Positions 9,358-17,120 of a DNA stretch of 64,000 nucleotides are shown one piece after another; positions within the stretch are counted from its first letter, which is position 1, and each line of letters opens with the position of its first letter. The notes below the pieces were generated by a model, which worked only from the letters and a program-made list of their open reading frames with translations, did not search any database and had not been told where the DNA came from. The stretch is from Limimaricola pyoseonensis (GTDB taxonomy: Bacteria > Pseudomonadota > Alphaproteobacteria > Rhodobacterales > Rhodobacteraceae): the NCBI RefSeq assembly GCF_900102015.1, contig NZ_FNAT01000004.1, positions 337,046 through 401,045 on the forward strand, read 5' to 3'. The position numbers and the translations under genes are program-made.

Positions 9358-9918
9358 TCAGCGCCGGCGGTCGCGGCGCGAGCTCATCGGCTGGAAGGCG
9401 ACGCCGACATGCGCCTCGCAATAGGGTTTGCCCTGCTGCACCGGCAGGCCGCAGAACCAGAAATCGTCGGTGGCGGGGTCGCCCACGGGCCATTTGCAGG
9501 TGCGCTCGGTCAGCTCCATCAGCGACAGCTTCTTGGCGCCCTTCTCCACCTCGGAGACCTTGGCCAGCGCCTCGGGGCTGATCTCGTTGGCCGAGGGCTG
9601 CGGCGGCAGCGGCTGGCCGGCGGGGATGATCGCGCGCCGGGCCTGGCTCATCGGGATCGGGGCCTTTTCCTGCTCGGGCTGGTCGGTGGCCTCGGGCTCG
9701 GGCTGGGCGGCGGCCTCGGTGGCCGGCGCCTCGGCCGGCTTGGCGGTGGGCTGCGGCGTCGGCGCGACGCCGGCGCGGTTCGACAGGCCCAGCCGGTGTA
9801 CCTTGCCGATCACCGCGTTGCGGGTGACGCCGCCGAGTTCCTTGGCGATCTGGCTGGCCGACTGGCCTTCGTTCCACATTCTCTTGAGCGTCTCGACGCG
9901 CTCGTCGGTCCAGGACAT
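9358..9918 (-). CDS. gcrA: GcrA cell-cycle regulator
   Basis: A 186-residue protein with the characteristic GcrA N-terminus (MSWTDERV, then SASQIAKELGGVTRNAVIGKVHRLGLS), a small helix-turn-helix that binds methylated GANTC DNA and sigma70 in Caulobacter (family knowledge). A Pro/Ala/Glu-rich linker (about residues 50-105) separates it from the conserved C-terminal region containing TCKWPVGDP and WFCGLP...GKPYCEAH. The ATG at 9918 is preferred over a TTG three bases upstream because GGAGG lies 6 bases before it. Its presence implies a CcrM/GANTC regulatory circuit. Confidence 0.95.
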   Translation of the reverse strand: MSWTDERVETLKRMWNEGQSASQIAKELGGVTRNAVIGKVHRLGLSNRAGVAPTPQPTAKPAEAPATEAAAQPEPEATDQPEQEKAPIPMSQARRAIIPAGQPLPPQPSANEISPEALAKVSEVEKGAKKLSLMELTERTCKWPVGDPATDDFWFCGLPVQQGKPYCEAHVGVAFQPMSSRRDRRR

Positions 9919-10087
9919 CAATGGCCTCCGATCGGTTGGGCGGTCGGCCCGCCGTTTCAGTTGCGACGCACCGATCTACCCGGTGCCGGGCGGCAGTTCA
10001 ACCCGGCTGGCGCGCGATACGGCCCAAGCTGCGGGCTTGCCACGCCGGCTCTCGCGGCTACAACCCGGGCCCAGGAGGCGCATATAT

Positions 10088-10891
10088 ATGAGCATCGACA
10101 CCGACCACGGCATCCGCCGCTTCGGACGCTTCAACAGATTGGGAACGACGACGCTGGCGATCCGCGAGATCCGGCGCTTCCTCAACGTCTGGGCGCAGAC
10201 GGTGATGGCGCCGCTGATCAACGCCGCGCTGTTCCTCTTGATCTTCACCATCGCCATCGGCCCGCGCCGCGGCGACGTGATGGGGGTGGAGTTCCTGCAT
10301 TTCCTCGCGCCGGGCCTCCTGATGATGACGGTGATCCAGCAGGCCTTCGCCAACACCTCGTCCTCGCTCGCCTCGGCGAAGGTTCAGGGCAACATCGTCG
10401 ACACGCTGATGGCGCCCTTGTCCTCGGCCGAGGTGCTGGCGGGCTATGTCGCGGGCTCGGTGGCGCGCGGCCTGATCGTCGCGGTGGTGATCGCCATCGG
10501 CGTCTGGATCTTCCTTGGCGTCGGTCTCGCGCATCCGCTCTGGGCCGTGACCTTCTGGCTCCTGGGCTCGGTCTTCATGGGGGCGCTGGGCCTCATCGCC
10601 GGGATCTACGCGCAGAAGTTCGACCAGCTCGCCGCGATCACCAACTTTCTCGTCACGCCGCTGGCCTTCCTGTCGGGCACCTTCTACTCGATCGAGGCGC
10701 TGCCCGAGTTCATGCAGGTGCTGAGCCGGGTGAACCCGTTCTTCTACCTGATCGACGGCGCGCGCTACGGCATGATCGGCGTCTCGGACGGCTCGCCCTT
10801 CCTTGGCCTCGCGGTGATGCTGGTCTCCTGCGCGGCGATCCTCGGCTTCGCCTGGGCCTGGCTCGAGCGCGGCTACCGGCTCAAGCCGTGA
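10088..10891 (+). CDS. ABC-2 type transporter permease
   Basis: A 267-residue inner-membrane protein of the ABC-2 exporter family (six hydrophobic segments, and the ABC-2 signature region LVTPLAFLSGTFYSIEALP followed by VNPFFYLIDGARYGMIG). AGGAGG stands 9 bases before the ATG. No ATPase gene is adjacent on the same strand; the nearest ATPase, on the opposite strand at 12.1-13.1 kb, has its own permease. The GNAT gene that follows overlaps its stop (GTGA). Substrate unknown; polysaccharide/lipid or drug export are the usual roles. Confidence 0.85.
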   Translation: MSIDTDHGIRRFGRFNRLGTTTLAIREIRRFLNVWAQTVMAPLINAALFLLIFTIAIGPRRGDVMGVEFLHFLAPGLLMMTVIQQAFANTSSSLASAKVQGNIVDTLMAPLSSAEVLAGYVAGSVARGLIVAVVIAIGVWIFLGVGLAHPLWAVTFWLLGSVFMGALGLIAGIYAQKFDQLAAITNFLVTPLAFLSGTFYSIEALPEFMQVLSRVNPFFYLIDGARYGMIGVSDGSPFLGLAVMLVSCAAILGFAWAWLERGYRLKP

Positions 10892-11349
10892 GCCTGCTGC
10901 GCGCCGCCGTTCCCGCCGACTTCGAGCGGCTGGCGGTCGGGCTGCCGCCGCAGGGGCTGTTCCTGCCCGAGCCGGGGCTGGTGACGGTGCCGGTGGCGAT
11001 GCTGCTGGCGCGGCGCTGCGAGGATCTGCGCGCCCGGCAGGGCTGGGGCGCCTGCCTGATCGTCGAGCAGAAGCTGCTGGTGGGCTTCGTCGTGCCGAAG
11101 CCCGCCGACGCCGAGGACCGGGCCGAGTTCGGCTACGCGATCTCGCCCGAGCAGCGCGGGCGCGGGCTGGCGGGGCGGGCGGTGGCGGCGTTCTGCGATC
11201 TGGCCGCCGAGCGCGGGCTCTCGGCGCTGATCGCCGAGACCGACCCCGGCAACGCCGCCTCGATCCGGGTGCTCGAGCGCAACCAGTTCCGGCCGGTGCC
11301 GCAGGCCCGCCCCGACCGGCTGCGCTGGGAGCGTCAGTTCCTGCGGTAG
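10888..11349 (+). CDS. GNAT-family N-acetyltransferase
   Basis: A 153-residue acetyltransferase of the RimJ/RimL-like GNAT branch. The acetyl-CoA-binding motif A is visible as EFGYAISPEQRGRGLAGRAV, and motif B as ETDPGNAASIRVLERNQF. The GTG start at 10888 overlaps the permease TGA (GTGA), so the two genes are likely cotranslated. Its 3' end overlaps the convergent permease gene by 16 bases. Substrate unknown. Confidence 0.8.
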   Translation: MSLLRAAVPADFERLAVGLPPQGLFLPEPGLVTVPVAMLLARRCEDLRARQGWGACLIVEQKLLVGFVVPKPADAEDRAEFGYAISPEQRGRGLAGRAVAAFCDLAAERGLSALIAETDPGNAASIRVLERNQFRPVPQARPDRLRWERQFLR

Positions 11350-12125
11350 AGCCAGAGCACCAGCGGCGCCAGCGCCAGCGTCAGCAGGGCGGGCGACAGG
11401 AGCGCGAGGCCGATCTCGCCCAGCGTCGCGGTGCCCGCCATCAGCGAGCGCATCGCCGTGGTCATGGTCGAGATCGGGTTCACCTCGACGAAGGCGCGGA
11501 GCCAGTCGGGCATGGTGACCGGGTCGACCATGATGTTCGAGGCGAAGGTGACCGGGAACAGCACCGCGAAGCCCAGCGTCATCACCGTCATCGGCGTGCG
11601 CACCACCAGCCCCAGCACGATGAAGATCCAGCCCCAGCCGAAGCCCACCGCCAGCAGCAAGAGCCACGAGGCGAAAATGCCCGCCGCCCCGGCCTCCGGC
11701 CGGTAGCCGAGGCCCAGCCCGATGCCGAGGATGATCGCGCCCGCGATGGTGTGGCGCAGCATGTCGCCCACCATCAGCCCCGCGAAGGGCGCGAGCGGCC
11801 AGATCGGCAACGACCGGAAGCGGTCGAACAGCCCCTTGGAGAGATCGGTCGAAAGCCCCATGCCGGAATAGACGGTGTTGAACACCGTGGTCTGCACTAG
11901 GATGCCGGGGATGAACCACTGCAGGTAGGCCAGCGACGAGCCCGCCAGCGCGCCGCCGAAGATGAAGGTGAAGAGCAGCGTGAACATGATCGGCGTCATC
12001 ACGAGGTCGAACATCTGTTCGGGCACGTGGCGGAACTTCAGCACCGCGCGCCAGGCGAAGGTGACGGCGTTCGACAGCGCCGAGGGCGCGGCGGGGCGGG
12101 GGCCGCGGGGCAGGGGGATGCTCAT
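11334..12125 (-). CDS. ABC-2 type transporter permease (DrrB-like)
   Basis: A 263-residue membrane protein with about six hydrophobic segments and the DrrB-type ABC-2 motif (GMGLSTDLSKGLFDRFRSLPI, and FASNIMVDPVTMPDWLRAFVEVNPIS). The start overlaps the stop of the ATPase gene by 4 bases (ATGA), so the pair forms a complete exporter. The family includes daunorubicin/drug and lipid exporters; the substrate here is unknown. Confidence 0.88.
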   Translation of the reverse strand: MSIPLPRGPRPAAPSALSNAVTFAWRAVLKFRHVPEQMFDLVMTPIMFTLLFTFIFGGALAGSSLAYLQWFIPGILVQTTVFNTVYSGMGLSTDLSKGLFDRFRSLPIWPLAPFAGLMVGDMLRHTIAGAIILGIGLGLGYRPEAGAAGIFASWLLLLAVGFGWGWIFIVLGLVVRTPMTVMTLGFAVLFPVTFASNIMVDPVTMPDWLRAFVEVNPISTMTTAMRSLMAGTATLGEIGLALLSPALLTLALAPLVLWLYRRN

Positions 12126-13054
12126 GCCGCCTCCCGGCCCGTCAGGGCGAAGAACACCTCGTCGAGGCTCGGCGCGCCGAGCGAGAACTCCGACAGCCGG
12201 ATGCCCGCCTCCGACAGCCGCGCCAGATGCGCCGCCGCCTCCGCGTCGTCGGCCACCGGCACCGAGAGCCGCGCGCCCTCCGGATCGGGCTGGGCCTGCT
12301 CGCCCATCAGCGCCAGCGCGTGATCGCGCTGCGCGGCCTCGGCCGGGGTGACGTGCAGCATGCCGGAGCCGGTCTGCGCCTTGAGTTCGCGGCTGGTGCC
12401 CTCGGCGATCTTGCGGCCGTGGTCGATCACCGCGATGCGGCCCGCCAGCTGGTCGGCCTCCTCGAGATACTGGGTGGTGAGCAGGATCGTCACGCCCTCG
12501 GCCGCGAGGCCGCGGATCAGCCGCCAGACGCCGGCCCGCGCGGTCGGGTCGAGCCCGGTGGTCGGCTCGTCGAGAAACAGCACGCCCGGCGTCACCACCA
12601 GCGAGGCGGCGATGTCGAGCCTGCGCCGCATCCCGCCCGAGTAGTCCTTCACCTGCCGCTTCGCCGCGTCCGAGAGGTCGAAGGCCTCGAGCAGCTCGGC
12701 CGCCCGTACACGCGCCGCGCGCCACGAAAAGCCCCAGAGCCGGGCCAGCATGACGAGGTTCTCGCGCCCCGTCAGATCCTCGTCGAGCGAGGCGAACTGC
12801 CCGGTCATGGCGATCGCGCCGCGCACCCTGTCGGGGTGACGCGAAAGGTCGTGGCCCAGCACCGTCGCCTCGCCGTCATCGGGGCGCAGAAGCGTCGCGA
12901 GCATCCGCAACAGCGTGGTCTTGCCCGCGCCGTTCGGGCCGAGGATGGCGAAGATCATGCCGCGCGGCACGTCGAGATCGACGCCGTCCACCGCCCTCAG
13001 CCCGCCGAAGCTGCGCGCGAGCCCGCGCGCGCGGATCGCCAGATCGTCCTGCAT
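12122..13054 (-). CDS. ABC transporter ATP-binding protein (DrrA-like, daunorubicin-resistance family)
   Basis: A 310-residue ATPase. Walker A GPNGAGKTT lies near residue 40, the signature is YSGGMRRRLDIA, Walker B is VLFLDEPTTGLDP, and LTTQYLEEADQL matches the DrrA subfamily. A C-terminal domain of about 90 residues (ending SLDEVFFALTGREAA) is also typical of DrrA. It is followed at once by the DrrB-like permease. Confidence 0.9.
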   Translation of the reverse strand: MQDDLAIRARGLARSFGGLRAVDGVDLDVPRGMIFAILGPNGAGKTTLLRMLATLLRPDDGEATVLGHDLSRHPDRVRGAIAMTGQFASLDEDLTGRENLVMLARLWGFSWRAARVRAAELLEAFDLSDAAKRQVKDYSGGMRRRLDIAASLVVTPGVLFLDEPTTGLDPTARAGVWRLIRGLAAEGVTILLTTQYLEEADQLAGRIAVIDHGRKIAEGTSRELKAQTGSGMLHVTPAEAAQRDHALALMGEQAQPDPEGARLSVPVADDAEAAAHLARLSEAGIRLSEFSLGAPSLDEVFFALTGREAA

Positions 13055-13120
13055 CCCGTCCCCCGTATGCGGTTCGCGCGCAGCCTAGCACGCGGCGCGG
13101 CGGCGGGGTCGGATTTCCTC

Positions 13121-13149
13121 TTTCCGCCGCCGCGTTCCTCGCCTAACGT
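13121..13149 (+). promoter_or_regulatory. Weak promoter-like sequence before the Arg-rich leader
   Basis: TTTCCG (13121-13126) and TAACGT (13144-13149) are separated by 17 bases. The match to a sigma70 consensus is weak, but a start site 7-8 bases after it would place the leader ATG at 13157 at or near the 5' end, which would explain why no ribosome-binding site is visible. Low confidence. Confidence 0.25.
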
Positions 13150-13156
13150 CGCGCGC

Positions 13157-13201
13157 ATGACGCAGGGCTTCGCCAAGACCGGTCTCCGACGCCGACGCTG
13201 A
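13157..13201 (+). CDS. Possible Arg-rich leader peptide of the argD operon
   Basis: A 14-codon reading frame, [14 protein letters not shown] then TGA, stands about 105 bases before argD. The last four sense codons are CGA CGC CGA CGC, all arginine, directly before the stop. That is the layout of a ribosome-mediated attenuation leader, and the genes downstream make arginine. Two small hairpins follow (13200-13213 and 13215-13232). No Shine-Dalgarno is visible, and Arg codons are common in GC-rich DNA, so this is a candidate only. Confidence 0.45.
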   Translation: MTQGFAKTGLRRRR

Positions 13202-13213
13202 AACGATCGTTTC
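13200..13213 (+). promoter_or_regulatory. Perfect 14-bp palindrome upstream of argD
   Basis: GAAACGATCGTTTC is exactly self-complementary. It overlaps the stop codon of the possible leader and lies 95 bases before the argD start. It could be a DNA operator (LacI-like operators share the central CG-containing form) or, in RNA, a small stem GAAAC/GTTTC with a GATC loop. Confidence 0.45.
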
Positions 13214-13214
13214 G

Positions 13215-13232
13215 CGCGGGGCTTGCCACGCG
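13215..13232 (+). terminator. Possible attenuator hairpin upstream of argD
   Basis: CGCG-G-GG and CC-A-CGCG pair around a CTTG tetraloop, with one G/A mismatch, and are followed by TCATTTCCTT. The 3' arm GCGTC (13230-13234) could alternatively pair with either GACGC copy inside the Arg codons of the leader (13188-13198), a possible antiterminator. The T-tract is poor. Confidence 0.35.
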
Positions 13233-13307
13233 TCATTTCCTTCCGCGACAATTGACTCGCCCCTGCCGCAGCGGCATCAACGGGGCCTCCGCCACAGGAC
13301 CATTGCC

Positions 13308-14492
13308 ATGATCCCCTCGATCCTGCCGACCTACAACCGCGCGCCCCTGGCCTTCGTGAAGGGCGAGGGCAGCTGGCTGGAGGCGGAGGACGGGCGGCGA
13401 TACCTCGATCTCGGGGCGGGCATCGCGGTCAACGCGCTGGGCCATGCCAACCCCGATCTCGTCGCGGCGCTGACCGAGCAGGCGCAGGCGGTCTGGCACG
13501 TCTCCAACCTCTACCGCATCCCGGCACAGCAGCGGCTGGCCGACGCGCTGGTCGAGAAGACCTTCGCCGACACCTGCTTCTTCACCAATTCCGGCACCGA
13601 GGCGATGGAACTCGCGGTGAAGATGGCGCGCCGGTACTGGCACGAGAAGGACCAGCCCGAGCGCACGCGCATCCTGACCTTCGCGGGCGCCTTCCACGGC
13701 CGCTCCTCGGCCGCGATCGCGGCGGTCGGCACCGAGAAGATGACCAAGGGTTTCGGCCCGCTGCTGCCGGGCTTCCAGCAGCTCGCCTGGGGCGACCACG
13801 AGGCCCTGCGCGAGGCCGCGGCGCAACCGGACGTCGCCGCCATCCTGATCGAGCCGGTGCAGGGCGAGGGCGGCATCCGCCCGGTGCCCGACCACTGCCT
13901 GAAGGGACTGCGCGACCTCTGCGACGAGACCGGCGCGCTGCTGATCTTCGACGAGGTGCAGTGCGGCATGGGCCGGACCGGCAAGCTCTTCGCGCATGAA
14001 TGGGCCGGCGTGCGCCCCGACATCATGATGGTCGCCAAGGGCATCGGCGGCGGCTTCCCGCTGGGCGCGGTGCTGGCGACCGAGGCCGCCGGCGCGGCGA
14101 TGACCGCCGGCACGCATGGCTCGACCTATGGCGGCAACCCGCTGGCCTGCGCGGTCGGCGCCAAGGTGATGGAGATCGTCGGCGACGACGCCTTCCTCGA
14201 GACGGTGCGCGCCCGGGCCGGGCGGCTGCGCCAAGGGCTCGAAAGCCTCGTCGCGCGGCATCCCGAGCTGTTCGAGGAGGTGCGCGGCGCCGGGCTGATG
14301 CTGGGTCTCAAGTGCAAGGACGCGCCCGCGGGCTTCGTGCAGGCGGGTTATGCCGAGGGCGTGCTGACGGTGCCGGCCGCCGACAACGTGGTGCGGCTGC
14401 TGCCGCCGCTCAACATCGGCGAGGCCGAGATCGACGCGGCGCTGGCGCGGCTCGACGCCGCCGCGGGCCGGGTGCGGGCCGATGCCGCCTGA
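13308..14492 (+). CDS. argD: Acetylornithine aminotransferase
   Basis: A 394-residue class-III PLP aminotransferase converting N-acetylglutamate semialdehyde to N-acetylornithine in arginine synthesis (and possibly the succinyl-diaminopimelate step). Visible are [17 protein letters not shown] (cofactor phosphate), [29 protein letters not shown] (Asp for the pyridine N) and the PLP lysine in [15 protein letters not shown]. Position beside argF fixes the role. The start at 13308 gives the short N-terminus normal for ArgD. Upstream lies a possible Arg attenuator. Confidence 0.95.
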   Translation: MIPSILPTYNRAPLAFVKGEGSWLEAEDGRRYLDLGAGIAVNALGHANPDLVAALTEQAQAVWHVSNLYRIPAQQRLADALVEKTFADTCFFTNSGTEAMELAVKMARRYWHEKDQPERTRILTFAGAFHGRSSAAIAAVGTEKMTKGFGPLLPGFQQLAWGDHEALREAAAQPDVAAILIEPVQGEGGIRPVPDHCLKGLRDLCDETGALLIFDEVQCGMGRTGKLFAHEWAGVRPDIMMVAKGIGGGFPLGAVLATEAAGAAMTAGTHGSTYGGNPLACAVGAKVMEIVGDDAFLETVRARAGRLRQGLESLVARHPELFEEVRGAGLMLGLKCKDAPAGFVQAGYAEGVLTVPAADNVVRLLPPLNIGEAEIDAALARLDAAAGRVRADAA

Positions 14493-14979
14493 GTACCGCT
14501 TCCGGCCGCTGGTCCTCGCGGACCGGGCGCTGTTCGAGCACTGGCTCGCGCAGCCGCACATCGCCGGCTGGTGGGGCGACGCCGAAACCGAGTGGGCGCT
14601 GATCGAGGAGGACTGGCGCGAGGGGCGGCCGATCGACATGCGGATCGTCGAGATCGGCGGTCACCCCTTCGCCTATACCCAGGACTACGAGGCGCATGCC
14701 TACGACATGCCGCATTACGCCGACCTGCCGCGCGGGGCGCGCGGCATGGACAGCTTCCTCGGCGATCCGGCCTATCTCGGGCAGGGCCATGGCGCGGGCT
14801 TCATCCGCGCCCGGGCGCGTGAGCTGCTCGAGGCCGGGGCGCCGCTGGTGGCGGTCGACCCGGCCACCGACAACCAGCGCGCCATCGCCGCCTATCGCCG
14901 CGCCGGCTTCCGAAGCGTCGGCACCCGCACCTCCGAGGACGGCACGCCGGTCCGCCTGATGACGCTGGAGCGCGACTGA
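14482..14979 (+). CDS. GNAT-family N-acetyltransferase (AAC(6')/AlcB-like)
   Basis: A 165-residue acetyltransferase overlapping the end of argD by 11 bases. The order [33 protein letters not shown], then the acetyl-CoA loop [18 protein letters not shown] and [19 protein letters not shown] is that of the aminoglycoside 6'-acetyltransferase and siderophore-type lysine/hydroxylamine acyltransferase branch. Its place between argD and argF suggests a substrate linked to arginine metabolism, but this is unproven; resistance should not be assumed from family alone. Confidence 0.8.
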   Translation: MPPEYRFRPLVLADRALFEHWLAQPHIAGWWGDAETEWALIEEDWREGRPIDMRIVEIGGHPFAYTQDYEAHAYDMPHYADLPRGARGMDSFLGDPAYLGQGHGAGFIRARARELLEAGAPLVAVDPATDNQRAIAAYRRAGFRSVGTRTSEDGTPVRLMTLERD

Positions 14980-15055
14980 GGCGCGGCGTCCTTCCCCCGA
15001 TCACGATCGCAGCCGGGGCGCGGCCCCCGCACCCGACCAGACAGAAAGACCCGAC

Positions 15056-15982
15056 ATGAACCACTTCCTCGACATCCTGCCCACCGCCACCGACGATCTC
15101 AGGTCGATGATCGACCATGCCCGCGCCATGAAGGACGCCCGCAACGGCCGCCCGAAGGGCAAGGCCGACGACGAGATGCCGCTCGATGGCCGGATGGTGG
15201 CGCTGATCTTCGAGAAGCCCTCGACCCGCACGCGGGTGAGCTTCGATGTCGGCGTGCGGCAGATGGGCGGCGAGACCATGGTGCTGTCGGGCGCCGACAT
15301 GCAGCTCGGCCATGGCGAGACCATCGCCGACACCGCCCGCGTGCTGTCGCGCTATGTCGACCTGATCATGATCCGCACCTTCGAGGAGCAGACGCTGATC
15401 GAGATGGCCGAGAACGCCACCGTGCCGGTGATCAACGGCCTGACCAACCGCACCCATCCCTGCCAGATCATGGCCGACATCATGACCTTCGAGGAGCATC
15501 GCGGCCCGATCCGGGGCCGCAAGGTGGTCTGGTCGGGCGACGGCAACAACGTCTTCGCGAGCTTCGCCCATGCCAGCGCCCGGTTCGGCTTCGACCTTGT
15601 GTTCACCGGGCCCAAGCCGCTCGACCCCGACCCCGAGATCCTCGATGCGGTGCGCGACGCCGGCGGCCGGGTCGAGATCGTGCGCGACCCGATGCAGGCG
15701 GTCGAGGGGGCCGACCTCGTCGTCACCGACACCTGGGTGTCGATGCACGACCCGCAATCCGCGAAGGAGCGGCGCCACAACCAGCTGCGCGGCTACCAGG
15801 TCAATTCCGAGCTGATGGGCCGGGCCAAGCCCGACGCGCTCTTCATGCACTGCCTGCCCGCGCATCGCGACGACGAGGCGACGAGCGAGGTGATGGACGG
15901 GCCGCATTCGGTGATCTTCGACGAGGCCGAGAACCGGCTGCACGCGCAGAAGGCGGTGATGCGCTGGTGCCTCGGCGTATGA
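15056..15982 (+). CDS. argF: Ornithine carbamoyltransferase
   Basis: A 308-residue enzyme condensing ornithine and carbamoyl phosphate to citrulline. The carbamoyl-phosphate loop is [12 protein letters not shown] (about residues 51-62), with the HPCQ motif near residue 140, the ornithine loop around VTDTWVSM, and HCLPAHR near residue 270, which are diagnostic for OTCase over aspartate transcarbamoylase. It follows argD and a GNAT gene on the same strand with a 76-base gap. Confidence 0.96.
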   Translation: MNHFLDILPTATDDLRSMIDHARAMKDARNGRPKGKADDEMPLDGRMVALIFEKPSTRTRVSFDVGVRQMGGETMVLSGADMQLGHGETIADTARVLSRYVDLIMIRTFEEQTLIEMAENATVPVINGLTNRTHPCQIMADIMTFEEHRGPIRGRKVVWSGDGNNVFASFAHASARFGFDLVFTGPKPLDPDPEILDAVRDAGGRVEIVRDPMQAVEGADLVVTDTWVSMHDPQSAKERRHNQLRGYQVNSELMGRAKPDALFMHCLPAHRDDEATSEVMDGPHSVIFDEAENRLHAQKAVMRWCLGV

Positions 15983-16488
15983 TGCCGGCCTTCCGCCTCG
16001 TGCCGCTGGCGGTCGCGGATGCCGCGCCGCTCGCGGCCTTCGAGGCGGCGAACCGCGACTGGTTCGAGCAAAGCGTGCCGCCGCGCCCCGAGGCGCATTT
16101 CGATGCGGACGCGCTGGACGAGATCCTGCGCGACCTGCTCGAAGGCCCGGAGGCCGGGAGCCAACGGCTGTTCCTGATCCGCGGCGCGGCGGACGAGATT
16201 CTCGGCCGCATCAACCTGACCGGCATCGAGGGCGGCACGGCGCAGGTCGGCTACCGGGTCGGGGCGGCGCAGGCGGGGCGGGGTCTTGCCCGCGCGGCGC
16301 TGGGCGCGATGGTGCAGGCCGCGCCCGGCCTCGGGCTGTCGCGGCTCGAGGCCCGCGTGGCCAAGGGCAACCCGGCCTCCGAGCGGGTGCTGCGGGCCAA
16401 CGGCTTTGCGCCGACGGGGCGGAATCTGCCGGAGGTGGAGCTGCACGGCGCCCCGCTGACGGTCACGCACTACGCGCGGGCGGTGTGA
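15979..16488 (+). CDS. GNAT-family N-acetyltransferase (RimJ/RimL-like)
   Basis: A 169-residue acetyltransferase. [21 protein letters not shown] is the acetyl-CoA motif and [17 protein letters not shown] the motif B. Two ATG codons in tandem overlap the argF stop (ATGATG around TGA); the first, at 15979, is used here and the second at 15982 is equally good. It is the fourth gene of the arg cluster. Substrate unknown. Confidence 0.8.
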   Translation: MMPAFRLVPLAVADAAPLAAFEAANRDWFEQSVPPRPEAHFDADALDEILRDLLEGPEAGSQRLFLIRGAADEILGRINLTGIEGGTAQVGYRVGAAQAGRGLARAALGAMVQAAPGLGLSRLEARVAKGNPASERVLRANGFAPTGRNLPEVELHGAPLTVTHYARAV

Positions 16489-16553
16489 CGGGAGGCGGCG
16501 GGCGAGCGACGCGACCGGCGGAAACGCCGTTCTTACACTCCGCCGCAATCGCC

Positions 16554-17024
16554 TCAGAGGTCGCGCAGGATCTCGCGCAGCCCGTCCTCGGTGACCAGCC
16601 GCGCCGCCGCCTTGGCGCTGACCCAGCGCCGGTCGCGGCGCTTGCGCTCGGGATAGTCGTCGAGCACCAGCTTGGCCTTCACCTCGAACACGCGGGTGAC
16701 GCAGATCTCCTCGTCGCCGTGATCGGAGAGCTTGACCGAGACGAAGGTGCCGATCGGCTTGCGCTTGACCTTACCCTCGCGCACGCCGGCCTCTTCCCAG
16801 GCCTCGATCAGCGCGGCCTCGCGGTCGGTCTTGCCCTCCATCGGCCAGCCCTTGGGCAGGATCCATCGCCCGGTCGAGGAGGTGACCAGCAGCACCTCGC
16901 GCTTGCCCTTCTCGTTCTTGCGGTGGCATAGCGCCGCAAGCTGACGATGGACATGCGAAATGTAGCGGCCGGGCCGGTCGTCCAGCATGTCCTTGGGGCT
17001 CATCTCGTCTGCCTCGTCAACCAT
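16554..17024 (-). CDS. NUDIX hydrolase
   Basis: A NUDIX-fold pyrophosphohydrolase of 156 residues from the ATG at 17024; an upstream ATG at 17060 would add 12 residues. The NUDIX box is intact: G-x5-E-x7-REUXEEXGU appears as GKTDREAALIEAWEEAG, preceded by WILPKGWPMEG. This is the diphosphoinositol-polyphosphate-hydrolase-like branch common in alphaproteobacteria, where the substrate is often unknown. The later ATG is favoured because a plausible promoter (17049-17076) would start RNA after the earlier one. Confidence 0.85.
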   Translation of the reverse strand: MVDEADEMSPKDMLDDRPGRYISHVHRQLAALCHRKNEKGKREVLLVTSSTGRWILPKGWPMEGKTDREAALIEAWEEAGVREGKVKRKPIGTFVSVKLSDHGDEEICVTRVFEVKAKLVLDDYPERKRRDRRWVSAKAAARLVTEDGLREILRDL

Positions 17025-17048
17025 GGTGTTCTTGTTTTTGTGACACGC

Positions 17049-17076
17049 AACATAACGCATGACACAGGTAAGTCAA
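17049..17076 (-). promoter_or_regulatory. Possible sigma70 promoter of the NUDIX gene
   Basis: On the minus strand TTGACT (17071-17076) and TATGTT (17049-17054) are 16 bases apart in a locally AT-rich stretch. A start site near 17042 would give a short leader to the ATG at 17024. Confidence 0.4.
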
Positions 17077-17120
17077 ACTGACCAATCCACGCAATGCAAC
17101 ACAAGTTGCCCTAGCGTGAC

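Noticed and set aside
13252..13257. TTGACT as the main argD promoter
   Set aside because: There is no acceptable -10 hexamer at 16-18 bases; kept only as a caveat to the attenuator idea.
14482..14979. Calling the AAC(6')-like GNAT an antibiotic resistance gene
   Set aside because: Family resemblance alone does not show aminoglycoside activity, and the gene sits inside a biosynthetic cluster.
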